From assembly GCF_014695715.1 (NCBI RefSeq), contig NZ_JACJOT010000008.1:558001-622000 (forward strand): 64,000 bases of DNA. Direction: 5' to 3'. The notes under the pieces are model-generated. The model saw only the letters and a program-made list of their open reading frames with translations. It did no database searches and had not been told where the DNA came from. This stretch comes from Microcoleus sp. FACHB-68. GTDB taxonomy: Bacteria > Cyanobacteriota > Cyanobacteriia > Cyanobacteriales > Oscillatoriaceae. This document shows positions 57,126-64,000 of this stretch, one piece after another (the first letter of the stretch is position 1; each line of letters opens with the position of its first letter). Both the position numbers and the translations under genes were made by a program.

Positions 57126-58091
57126 GTGCAAGGGTTCGTAAACTTAAATAAGCCTGCCGGTTTTACCTCCCACGATTGTGTTGCGAGGATGCGCCGTCTA
57201 TTGCGAATCAAGCGCGTGGGACACGCCGGCACCTTAGATCCGGCTGCCACCGGCGTCTTACCCATCGCTGTGGGCAATGCCACGCGGTTGCTGCAATTTC
57301 TCAGGACAGATAAGGCTTACCGGGCTACCATTCGCCTTGGCATCCGAACCGCGACGGATGACTTAGAAGGGGAAATTCTATCTCAGGTGCCGGTGTCTGG
57401 CTTGAGTCGGGAAACCGTGGAAGAGGCGCTGATGCGTTCGTTTGTGGGTAAAATCCAGCAGGTGCCACCGAACTACAGCGCAATTCAGGTGCAGGGAAAA
57501 CGCCTGTATGACTTGGCGCGTGCCGGCGAAACGATTGACGTGCCGGCGCGAACGGTAGAGATATTCAAAATCGAAATTTTGGACTACAGATCGGCAGATT
57601 TTCCGGAAATTGAGCTGGCGATTGCCTGTGGCCCAGGAACCTATATCCGTGCCATTGCGCGGGATCTTGGCGCGGCTTTAAATACCGGCGGCACGCTGGC
57701 GCGTCTGATTCGCACGGAAAGCAGCGGGTTTACCTTGGCAGATAGCTTGACATTTGACACGTTCAATGAACAGCTAGAGCAAGGGGCATTTCAACCAATT
57801 TCACCGGCAGCCGTTTTAGCCCATTTAAGCGCTGTTACCTTGGCGGCAGCCGAAGCGCGGCGCTGGTGTCAGGGACAAAAAATTTTAGAGTTTAGGGATT
57901 TGATTGTAAATTCCGGTGAAGATAGCAGTTTAGAATCAGTAAGTTCTAAATTTAATGAGTCACTGCAAAATTCCACAACAGTTGTGCGAGTTCATCATGA
58001 AGATAGCCAACTTTTGGGGATTGGCAAGCTTGAGAATTTAGAAACAGAGCCGGTACTCATTCCTCAAGTTGTATTGAATCCAATTCAGTGA
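57126..58091 (+). CDS. truB: tRNA pseudouridine(55) synthase
   Basis: A 321-residue enzyme that makes pseudouridine at tRNA position 55. The catalytic aspartate is in GTLDPAATG near residue 38, with KAYRATIRLG near 61-70 and the PPNYSAIQVQGKRLYDLAR region near 115-133. It has a C-terminal PUA-like tail of 80 residues. GTG 57126 is chosen because homologues begin MQGFxNLNKPxGFTSHDCVA; the open frame back to 57009 is an extension. Confidence 0.93.
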   Translation: MQGFVNLNKPAGFTSHDCVARMRRLLRIKRVGHAGTLDPAATGVLPIAVGNATRLLQFLRTDKAYRATIRLGIRTATDDLEGEILSQVPVSGLSRETVEEALMRSFVGKIQQVPPNYSAIQVQGKRLYDLARAGETIDVPARTVEIFKIEILDYRSADFPEIELAIACGPGTYIRAIARDLGAALNTGGTLARLIRTESSGFTLADSLTFDTFNEQLEQGAFQPISPAAVLAHLSAVTLAAAEARRWCQGQKILEFRDLIVNSGEDSSLESVSSKFNESLQNSTTVVRVHHEDSQLLGIGKLENLETEPVLIPQVVLNPIQ

Positions 58092-58098
58092 AGAAAAT

Positions 58099-58533
58099 AT
58101 GGTTAATTTTGGTCTTGCATTTGTTTTATGGTTGATTGCCTTCGCTATAGGTGCCGGGAATAATTCTATCGCCGATCTGTTTATTGCCCCAGGATATGGG
58201 GAGTACGGATCTCATGTTTATAAAATAACCGTGCTGATCGTCGTTTTCTTTGTATTAGCGTGGATCTACGCTCGGCAAAATCGAGGAGCTACTTGGGGAA
58301 GTTCTGTCTTAGGAACGGGTTTTTTATGGGTAGGACTGTCTGCCATTGCAGATTTAATTCTTAAAGCCTATGTTTGGAATATTCCCAGACAGTGCCCGGA
58401 AACTTATAAAACCCTAGTTTCCAGTACCTGTGTACTAGCTGATTATTACATTTGGGAAGGCCGGCTTTGGATATTACTGTTAGTGTGCGCTTTCCTCGCA
58501 CCTCTAGTTATGGGAATCAGAGCTAATCGATAA
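58099..58533 (+). CDS. Small membrane protein of unknown function
   Basis: A 144-residue protein with four predicted membrane helices (about 3-20, 40-58, 70-90, 118-138). No family motif is recognised. The start is 8 bases after the truB stop, so it is probably in the same transcript. It ends with a basic MGIRANR. Confidence 0.65.
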   Translation: MVNFGLAFVLWLIAFAIGAGNNSIADLFIAPGYGEYGSHVYKITVLIVVFFVLAWIYARQNRGATWGSSVLGTGFLWVGLSAIADLILKAYVWNIPRQCPETYKTLVSSTCVLADYYIWEGRLWILLLVCAFLAPLVMGIRANR

Positions 58534-58580
58534 AGTATCTGATAGCAAATTAGGTTCATAAACACCTTTGTTTGAATCGG

Positions 58581-58617
58581 TTCCTGACTTTCTTTTTCTG
58601 CGCTAGGAAGTCAGGAA
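58581..58617. repeat. 10-bp inverted repeat before S9 peptidase
   Basis: TTCCTGACTT and AAGTCAGGAA pair perfectly (58581-58590 with 58608-58617) about 60 bases before the next start. A possible terminator for the upstream unit; the run following it is A rather than T. Confidence 0.5.
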
Positions 58618-58678
58618 AAAACCGCTGTTTTACGGGATCGCTAAGTATCTCACGACTCAACATGACTGGAGAATTTAA

Positions 58679-60622
58679 ATGGCTGCACCACAAATAGTTG
58701 CTTACGGTTCATGGAAATCGCCCATTACCTCAGATTTAATTGTCTCTGAGACAATTGGCTTAGGGCCGATCGCTGTAGATGGAGAAGATATCTACTGGGT
58801 GGAAATGCGACCGGCAGAAGGTGGACGCAACGTGTTAGTGCGACGAACGCCACAGGGAGAAATCACGGATCGCACGCCAGCCGGTTTCAATGTTCGCACC
58901 CGTGTTCACGAGTATGGGGGTGGTTCGTTTGCCGTGGCGGATGGCACGATTTATTTTTCCAATTTTGCCGATCAACGCCTCTACCGGCAACTCCCAGACT
59001 CGGAACCGCAACCGCTGACACCGGCAGGGGTGGATCTCCGCTATGCAGACGCCACCATTGATCGGCAACGCAACCGCCTGATCTGTGTGCGGGAAGACTT
59101 CACCGGCAGCAGTCATGAGCCGGCAAATACCTTAGTTAGCATTCCTTTTGCCGGCGGTGATAGTGGTGAAGTGCTGGTTTCGGGCGATGATTTTTATGCC
59201 TCACTGCGTATAAGTCCAGATGGTTCTCAGTTATGCTGGCTGAGTTGGAATCATCCCAATATGCCGTGGGATGGAACGCAACTATGGGTGGCGCAACTCA
59301 ATGCAGATGGTTCCCTCGGTGATCGTCAACAAATTGCCGGTGGTGTGGATGAATCGATTTTTCAGCCTGAGTGGTCGCCAGATGGGATTCTATACTTTGT
59401 GAGTGACCGTACCGGCTGGTGGAATCTTTACCGTTGGAATGCCGGTGAAGTCGAACCGCTGTGGGAAATGGCCGCCGAGTTTGGGCGTCCCCTGTGGGTG
59501 TTCGGGATGTGTACCTACACCTTCGCCTCTGCGGAACGCATCCTTTGCACCTACACCCAAGAAGGCGTCTGGCATTTGGCAAGTCTTGACACTAAGGCAA
59601 AACAGCTCGAAAAAATTGAAACGCCTTACACAGAAATTTCATCCCTACTGGTCGATGCCAAAGGTCGTGGGTTGATCTTAGCCGGCTCACCTTCCGAATC
59701 TACCGCCGTCGTTCAGCTCAATTTAGCGACAGGTGAGATGGATGTGTTGCGCCGTTCCAGTGAAATGTCAATTGATAGCGGTTACTTGTCCACACCGCAA
59801 ACGATTGAATTCCCCACCGAGAATGGGTTAACCGCCTATGCCTTCTTCTACCCACCCCAAAATCGTGACTACACTGCCCCAGCCGGCGAAAAACCGCCGC
59901 TACTGGTGAAAAGTCACGGAGGGCCAACCGCAGCAGCGAGCAGCCGGCTGAATTTGGGAATTCAATACTGGACGAGTCGCGGGTTTGCCTTCTTAGATGT
60001 TAATTATGGCGGCAGCACCGGCTATGGACGGGAATACCGGCAACGGCTGGAGAAAATGTGGGGTGTGGTGGATGTGGATGACTGTGCGAATGGGGCGCGT
60101 TATCTGGCTGAACAAGGTTTGGTGGATGGCGAACGGCTAACCATTGCCGGAGGCAGCGCCGGCGGCTATACAACCCTGTGTGCGCTGGTATTTCACGATA
60201 CCTTTAAAGCCGGGGCCAGCTACTACGGCGTCAGCGATCTAGAAGTATTGGCAAGAGACACGCACAAGTTTGAAGCCCGCTACTTAGACCGGCTGATTGG
60301 CCCATATCCTGAACAGCAAGACCTTTACAAGCAGCGTTCTCCCATCCACTACACGGATCGTCTTTCTTGCCCGGTGATTTTTTTCCAGGGAAAGGAAGAT
60401 AAAGTGGTTCCGCCAAACCAAGCGGAGATGATGGTGGAGGCGCTAAAAGCCAAAGGGTTGCCGGTTGCCTATGTGTTGTTTGAGGGTGAACAACACGGTT
60501 TCCGTCGTGCTGAGAGTATAAAACGTGCGCTTGATGGGGAATTTTACTTCTATTCGCGGGTTTTTGGGTTTAAACCGGCTGAGGATTTAGAGCCTGTGTT
60601 GATTGAGAACTTGTCAATCTAA
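58679..60622 (+). CDS. S9-family prolyl oligopeptidase
   Basis: A 647-residue serine peptidase with no signal peptide. The first part (about 30-380) is a beta-propeller. The C-terminal alpha/beta-hydrolase has the nucleophile GGSAGGYTT with Ser near 491, aspartate in GKEDKVVPP near 575 and histidine in GEQHGF near 607. It cleaves short peptides (dipeptidyl- or acyl-aminoacyl-peptidase type); exact specificity not visible. A large hairpin follows. Confidence 0.92.
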   Translation: MAAPQIVAYGSWKSPITSDLIVSETIGLGPIAVDGEDIYWVEMRPAEGGRNVLVRRTPQGEITDRTPAGFNVRTRVHEYGGGSFAVADGTIYFSNFADQRLYRQLPDSEPQPLTPAGVDLRYADATIDRQRNRLICVREDFTGSSHEPANTLVSIPFAGGDSGEVLVSGDDFYASLRISPDGSQLCWLSWNHPNMPWDGTQLWVAQLNADGSLGDRQQIAGGVDESIFQPEWSPDGILYFVSDRTGWWNLYRWNAGEVEPLWEMAAEFGRPLWVFGMCTYTFASAERILCTYTQEGVWHLASLDTKAKQLEKIETPYTEISSLLVDAKGRGLILAGSPSESTAVVQLNLATGEMDVLRRSSEMSIDSGYLSTPQTIEFPTENGLTAYAFFYPPQNRDYTAPAGEKPPLLVKSHGGPTAAASSRLNLGIQYWTSRGFAFLDVNYGGSTGYGREYRQRLEKMWGVVDVDDCANGARYLAEQGLVDGERLTIAGGSAGGYTTLCALVFHDTFKAGASYYGVSDLEVLARDTHKFEARYLDRLIGPYPEQQDLYKQRSPIHYTDRLSCPVIFFQGKEDKVVPPNQAEMMVEALKAKGLPVAYVLFEGEQHGFRRAESIKRALDGEFYFYSRVFGFKPAEDLEPVLIENLSI

Positions 60623-60632
60623 TTTTCCTGTC

Positions 60633-60697
60633 TTTCAGCGGCAAAATGTTCGCCTACAGAATACTTTTTATAACTGCGCGAACCTTTGCCGCTGAAA
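60633..60697 (+). terminator. Large hairpin after S9 peptidase gene
   Basis: A 13-bp perfect stem TTTCAGCGGCAAA/TTTGCCGCTGAAA with an inner GTTCGC/GCGAAC, arms 60633-60653 and 60678-60697. No strong T run follows; it may stabilise or end the transcript. Confidence 0.65.
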
Positions 60698-60882
60698 CCA
60701 ATTCAGGGCTTTGTTAAGTAGTTTTTACGCCTTTTGCGCTTTTAGGAGTTTTGTGTTAGGACAGATTGAGCAGGCTGGTTAAAATCTTTCTTGCGGTGGA
60801 TTGATTCCACAGGTCAAACTAATTAGATATAAAGTAGCTGTGCCGGCCTAATAAAACCCGACTGTGGAAGGAGCTTTTTACA

Positions 60883-61116
60883 ATGTCTAAACAAAGTGCT
60901 ACGCAATTTTTATCCGTTGCTGCTCGTAATACCGAGGTTCAAGAAAATTTTAAATCAGTTAACAACCCGGAAGAATTTGTACAAGTTGCCGAAGAGTTGG
61001 GTTATAACTTTACAACTGAAGAGTTGAAAGATGTTGTTAAAGAACACAGTGAGGGCGTTACGCTCAGAAGGAAAACCGGCGTTTGGCACTGGCTACGTCG
61101 CGTTAATTGGATTTAA
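60883..61116 (+). CDS. Nif11-like peptide (possible RiPP precursor or relative)
   Basis: A 77-residue protein. Residues 1-55 match the Nif11 pattern: a helix with FLSVAARNTEVQENFKSV, then NPEEFVQVAEELGYNFTTEELKDV. The tail (GVTLRRKTGVWHWLRRVNWI) is short and rich in Trp and Arg. Nif11 domains act as leader peptides of ribosomally made natural products, but stand-alone Nif11 proteins without modification enzymes are common, and no such enzyme is visible here. AAGGAG lies about 13 bases upstream of the ATG. Confidence 0.8.
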   Translation: MSKQSATQFLSVAARNTEVQENFKSVNNPEEFVQVAEELGYNFTTEELKDVVKEHSEGVTLRRKTGVWHWLRRVNWI

Positions 61117-61446
61117 TGACGTTTTCTAGAAGCCGGTTCAGTAGAAATGTTTGCCAAAGACAACAAAATGTAAATCCTGTAGGGGCAGAGCATTCGGGGC
61201 GTAACTGATTCATCTGCGAATGCTTTGCCCTAAGCTAAGCGAGGAAAGCAATTTATCTTGATGAGCAGAAAAGAAGCCGACAGATGGGTTCGTTGGGTAA
61301 AGTAACGGGAAACTCAACACCTGCAAGCATTTGAGCCGTAGCGCTTCTCAAACCAACCGACATCATGCCGGCTGAATTTAAGCATACTCCTCGCTGATGT
61401 TGCTACGCTGGAAGCAGAAGAAACAGGCTACCCCAGAGGCAACGAC
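61117..61446. other. 330-bp gap with a repeat hairpin
   Basis: Holds the hairpin GGGCAGAGCATTCG/CGAATGCTTTGCCC at 61183-61230. Otherwise no gene. Confidence 0.6.
61183..61230. repeat. Hairpin repeat, second copy of family
   Basis: Arms 61183-61196 and 61217-61230 pair with one G-U. Related to 47923-47988 and flanked by a GTAGGGGC-type sequence. Confidence 0.75.
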
Positions 61447-62031
61447 ATGAGCAGGGATGACACAAAATCAATTGCCCGTGAATTGAAAACCCAAGCCACG
61501 ATCTTAGGTGGGTTGATCGCCCTCATCTGGATTTTGGAACTTGTGGATCTGTTTGTGTTCAGAGGAGCATTAAATTCTTATGGGATTGTACCGCGCCGAG
61601 TATTCGGGCTGCGCGGCATCCTATTCGCGCCCTTCCTTCACGGGAATTTAGTTCATTTGATGGCAAACACCGTACCCTTTCTGACGCTTGGCTGGTTGGT
61701 GATGCTACAAGAAACCAGCGACTTTTTTGCAGTTAGCGCTGTAACAATGGTTGTCAGTGGTTTAGGTGTTTGGCTATTTGGATCGCCAGGGATTCACATT
61801 GGCGCAAGCGGTGTGATTTTTGGCTATCTGGGTTTCCTGCTGCTGCGCGGCTTTTTTGAACGTAATATTCCCTCCATTTTCCTGTCATTAATTGTCGGCT
61901 TTTTCTACGGAGGCTTGATCTGGGGTGTATTGCCGGCACAAGTTGGAATTTCCTGGGAAGGGCACTTGTTTGGATTTTTAGGCGGTGCATTAGCTGCACG
62001 AATGCTAGCACGACGCAAGCAACCGGCATAG
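61447..62031 (+). CDS. Rhomboid family intramembrane serine protease
   Basis: A 194-residue membrane protein with six helices. The catalytic serine is in GASGVIFG near residue 119 and the catalytic histidine in the EGHLFGFLGG helix near 172; the helix-2 HGNLVHLMANT motif is also present. Rhomboids cut membrane proteins within the bilayer. It begins with ATG after an AGGCAACG-type site. Confidence 0.92.
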   Translation: MSRDDTKSIARELKTQATILGGLIALIWILELVDLFVFRGALNSYGIVPRRVFGLRGILFAPFLHGNLVHLMANTVPFLTLGWLVMLQETSDFFAVSAVTMVVSGLGVWLFGSPGIHIGASGVIFGYLGFLLLRGFFERNIPSIFLSLIVGFFYGGLIWGVLPAQVGISWEGHLFGFLGGALAARMLARRKQPA

Positions 62032-62117
62032 ACGATTTGCCGGCAACAATTTTTCTGTAAACAACTGCCAAGTGGATGTAGTTAATATTCTAAAGTACAG
62101 TAATGACTGGAGGACTT

Positions 62118-62312
62118 ATGCCAGAAGATGAAGTCGTGTTTCAAATTAACGAATCGATTTTTCAGCAATTAGTTGATTGGCAAGAAAAAATCGAAGAAAC
62201 CGAAATAACTGAACCAGACGAAGAAACCCCCTGTTTCAACAGCCCCCAACCCCTGACTGAAGCAGAAAAAGCAAAACTCACAAAATCTCGCCCAAAAGAT
62301 TCAATTAATTAA
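62118..62312 (+). CDS. Small acidic hypothetical protein
   Basis: A 64-residue acidic protein (EKIEETEITEPDEETP) with no recognised domain. A good ribosome site GGAGG (62109-62113) lies before ATG 62118; the ATG at 62103 is less likely. It is probably a real gene. Confidence 0.6.
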   Translation: MPEDEVVFQINESIFQQLVDWQEKIEETEITEPDEETPCFNSPQPLTEAEKAKLTKSRPKDSIN

Positions 62313-62390
62313 AAGAGTGCCGGTAGAGACGCGCCCATCGCGTCTTTATCTGCGTTATCATCTGCCTATCCCTAACGACAGCCTGCATTA

Positions 62391-62475
62391 TCATCTGCGT
62401 TTATCTGCGGACGCAGGTGGAACTTGAATGACGAGCGTAGCACATTCCAGTTTCACCTGCGGAATCTGCGGTTAA
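62391..62475 (+). repeat. 85-bp dispersed hairpin repeat, copy 2
   Basis: 83/85 identical to 25050-25134; the two differences are adjacent, in the loop. Upstream (62350-62390) extra ATCTGCGTTATC-like units occur. Confidence 0.9.
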
Positions 62476-62530
62476 AATCAAAACCTTCAGCCGTACACCC
62501 ATCCATTAAAACTTAAAACTTATTAATATA

Positions 62531-62800
62531 ATGCCTAAAAAACAAAAATTTCCTTACCTAGTTGGCTCCAAATGGACAGCCCAGCAAAAAATGTGGGGTT
62601 GGCGTCATTTTCAAGTTGCTAACCGCAAAAATCAAGGCGAGTGGGTATTTGCGGAAATGGTTGCTTCTTGCGATCCAGATGTCCGGTTTTGGATTAACTC
62701 CAAAATCTTAAAAGATCGTTCCCAGTGGCAACCGGGCTGGCAATCTTTAAAAGAAATGGGTGAAACTCAAGAAGAAGAGATGTGCTTTCATGTAGACTAA
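62531..62800 (+). CDS. Trp-rich protein (TIGR02450-type)
   Basis: An 89-residue cytosolic protein with eight tryptophans, including SKWTAQQKMWGWRHFQV and the DRSQWQPGWQSL region. It fits a family known from cyanobacteria and marine bacteria with unknown function. It stands alone. Confidence 0.85.
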   Translation: MPKKQKFPYLVGSKWTAQQKMWGWRHFQVANRKNQGEWVFAEMVASCDPDVRFWINSKILKDRSQWQPGWQSLKEMGETQEEEMCFHVD

Positions 62801-63146
62801 AAACATAGCAGAGAAAAAAGATGCCGGTTACACCAAACAATCTAAACCGGGAGAATCTTCCTCCCTGAGATGACAGCAAACCGGCAAGATGCCAATACGA
62901 TATCATAATTAATCGAATTTAATATAATATTTTAAGCCAATAAAGTTAAAGATAAAAATAAAAGTTTGAGTGTAACTTCCACCCGGCACTATCCCGCGTC
63001 TACGGCGACAGTGAGACAGGGATGCCCAAAGCCGCGCTTGATTGCGAGCGTAAATCGCCGCGAAGTTTTAAAAAAACTCAAGATTCTTTTGTACCAATCT
63101 GCGGCAAAAATAGTTTAAAAGAGTAACCGCCGTAACAAAAATAGCG
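62801..63146. other. 346-bp gap before acs
   Basis: An AT-rich part (about 62896-62970) is followed by a GC-rich stretch (62980-63060). No gene is evident; it must hold the acs promoter. Confidence 0.4.
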
Positions 63147-64000
63147 ATGTCAGAATCCAGCATAGAATCAATCCTTCAAGAAAAACGCCTATTCCCTCCT
63201 GCTGCTGAATTCTCCCAGAACGCTCACATCAAGAGTCTGGAAGACTATCAACAGCTATATGAACGCGCCAAAGCTGACCCCCAGAAATTCTGGGCAGAAT
63301 TGGCAGAACAAGAATTGCACTGGTTCCAGAAGTGGGACACTGTGCTGGATTGGCAGCCGCCGTTTGCCAAGTGGTTCACCGGCGGCAAAACGAATATTTC
63401 CTACAACTGCCTGGATCGGCACCTCACGACTTGGCGCAAAAATAAAGCTGCCCTAATTTGGGAAGGCGAACCCGGAGACTCGCGCACCCTCACCTATGCA
63501 CAACTGCATCGGGAAGTCTGCCAGATGGCAAACGTTCTCAAACAGTTGGGTGTGCAAAAAGGCGATCTCGTCGGGATTTATATGCCGATGATTCCGGAAG
63601 CAGCAATTGCAATGCTGGCTTGTGCTCGGATTGGCGCACCGCATACGGTTGTTTTTGGTGGCTTTAGTGCAGAAGCGCTACGTGATCGCTTGAACGACGG
63701 CAAAGCAAAGCTGGTGATTACCGCCGATGGTGGGTGGCGCAAGGATGCGGCAGTTCCCCTTAAAGCTCAAGTCGATAAAGCTTTGGCGAATAACGCAGTT
63801 CCCAGTATCCAAAATGTCTTGGTTGTCAAGCGCACTGGGCAAGAAATCCAGATGGAATCCGGACGCGATCACTGGTGGCATGAGTTGCAAGCCGGCGCAT
63901 CCGCAGATTGCCCTGCAGAACCGATGGATAGTGAGGATATGCTGTTTGTCCTCTACACCAGCGGCAGCACCGGCAAACCGAAAGGCGTGGTGCATACGAC
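63147..64000 (+). CDS. acs: Acetyl-CoA synthetase (3' end outside window)
   Basis: AMP-forming enzyme that activates acetate to acetyl-CoA. The first 284 residues are present: the N-terminal ACAS-type region ([20 protein letters not shown]), the AMP-binding core with [32 protein letters not shown] and the ATP loop [11 protein letters not shown] close to the window end. ATG 63147 gives MSESSIESI; no strong ribosome site is seen. Confidence 0.95.
   Translation, partial: MSESSIESILQEKRLFPPAAEFSQNAHIKSLEDYQQLYERAKADPQKFWAELAEQELHWFQKWDTVLDWQPPFAKWFTGGKTNISYNCLDRHLTTWRKNKAALIWEGEPGDSRTLTYAQLHREVCQMANVLKQLGVQKGDLVGIYMPMIPEAAIAMLACARIGAPHTVVFGGFSAEALRDRLNDGKAKLVITADGGWRKDAAVPLKAQVDKALANNAVPSIQNVLVVKRTGQEIQMESGRDHWWHELQAGASADCPAEPMDSEDMLFVLYTSGSTGKPKGVVHT

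Noticed and set aside
60883-61116. Nif11 peptide as part of a complete RiPP cluster
   Set aside because: Neighbouring genes are an S9 peptidase and a rhomboid; no LanM, radical-SAM, cyclodehydratase or peptidase-ABC transporter is present. The ABC exporter at 25.4 kb lacks a peptidase domain and is far away.

Overview
The window is a stretch of cyanobacterial chromosome, most likely from a filamentous or otherwise large-genome lineage. Markers are the D subunit of magnesium chelatase (ChlD), homologues of the plastid-type proteins Ycf46 and Ycf35, a DUF3386 protein, a DUF1400 alpha/beta hydrolase, a PEP-CTERM protein, short-form HisG, a Trp-rich TIGR02450-type protein, and arrays of short heptanucleotide repeats of the kind known from filamentous cyanobacteria. 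The genus cannot be fixed from the sequence alone. GCCGGC is conspicuously frequent (11 copies counted by hand in the first 3 kb), whereas I noticed only about seven copies of the usual cyanobacterial palindrome GCGATCGC in all 64 kb.

Layout. 1-6.4 kb: 5'-cut hflX, a PEP-CTERM protein, the glutathione pair grxC-gshB followed by a Tic20-like membrane protein and a Gfo/Idh/MocA oxidoreductase, and a convergent lipoprotein. 6.6-9.1 kb: ribbon-helix-helix protein, Ycf46-like AAA ATPase, Ycf35. 9.3-16 kb: inositol-phosphatase family enzyme, Crp-type regulator, M61 peptidase, TerB-like protein, nadA, a metallophosphoesterase and tRNA-Ser(UGA). 16.5-22.8 kb is the most unusual part: a two-gene unit encoding a CHAT protease-AAA ATPase-adenylate cyclase fusion and a membrane-anchored AAA ATPase with 14 nearly identical WD40 repeats, followed by the wreck of a third CHAT/caspase-associated gene. 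22.9-34.4 kb: response regulator, glutathione transferase, hisG, ABC exporter, two sensor kinases and chlD. 34.4-42.5 kb: small and conserved hypothetical genes, an HNH endonuclease with a structured leader, an HD metalloprotein, two paralogous 66-aa proteins, trmB and a secreted pentapeptide-repeat protein. 42.6-64 kb: housekeeping and transport genes (PMT-type glycosyltransferase, NCS2 purine permease, COQ4-like, UbiH-like, cyclase family, DUF3386, ligA, DMT exporter, DUF1400 hydrolase, truB, S9 peptidase, Nif11-like peptide, rhomboid, Trp-rich protein) and the 5' part of acs.

Most genes are single or in pairs. The clearest functional units are grxC/gshB (glutathione), the CHAT/cyclase plus AAA/WD40 pair (a probable NTPase-dependent conflict or signalling system), and perhaps COQ4-like plus UbiH-like (quinone ring modification). 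Dispersed repeats are a second theme: heptamer arrays sit at the 5' ends of two genes and inside ligA, an 85-bp hairpin element occurs twice 37 kb apart with two differences, and a GGGC(A/G)AAGCATTCG-type hairpin occurs twice.
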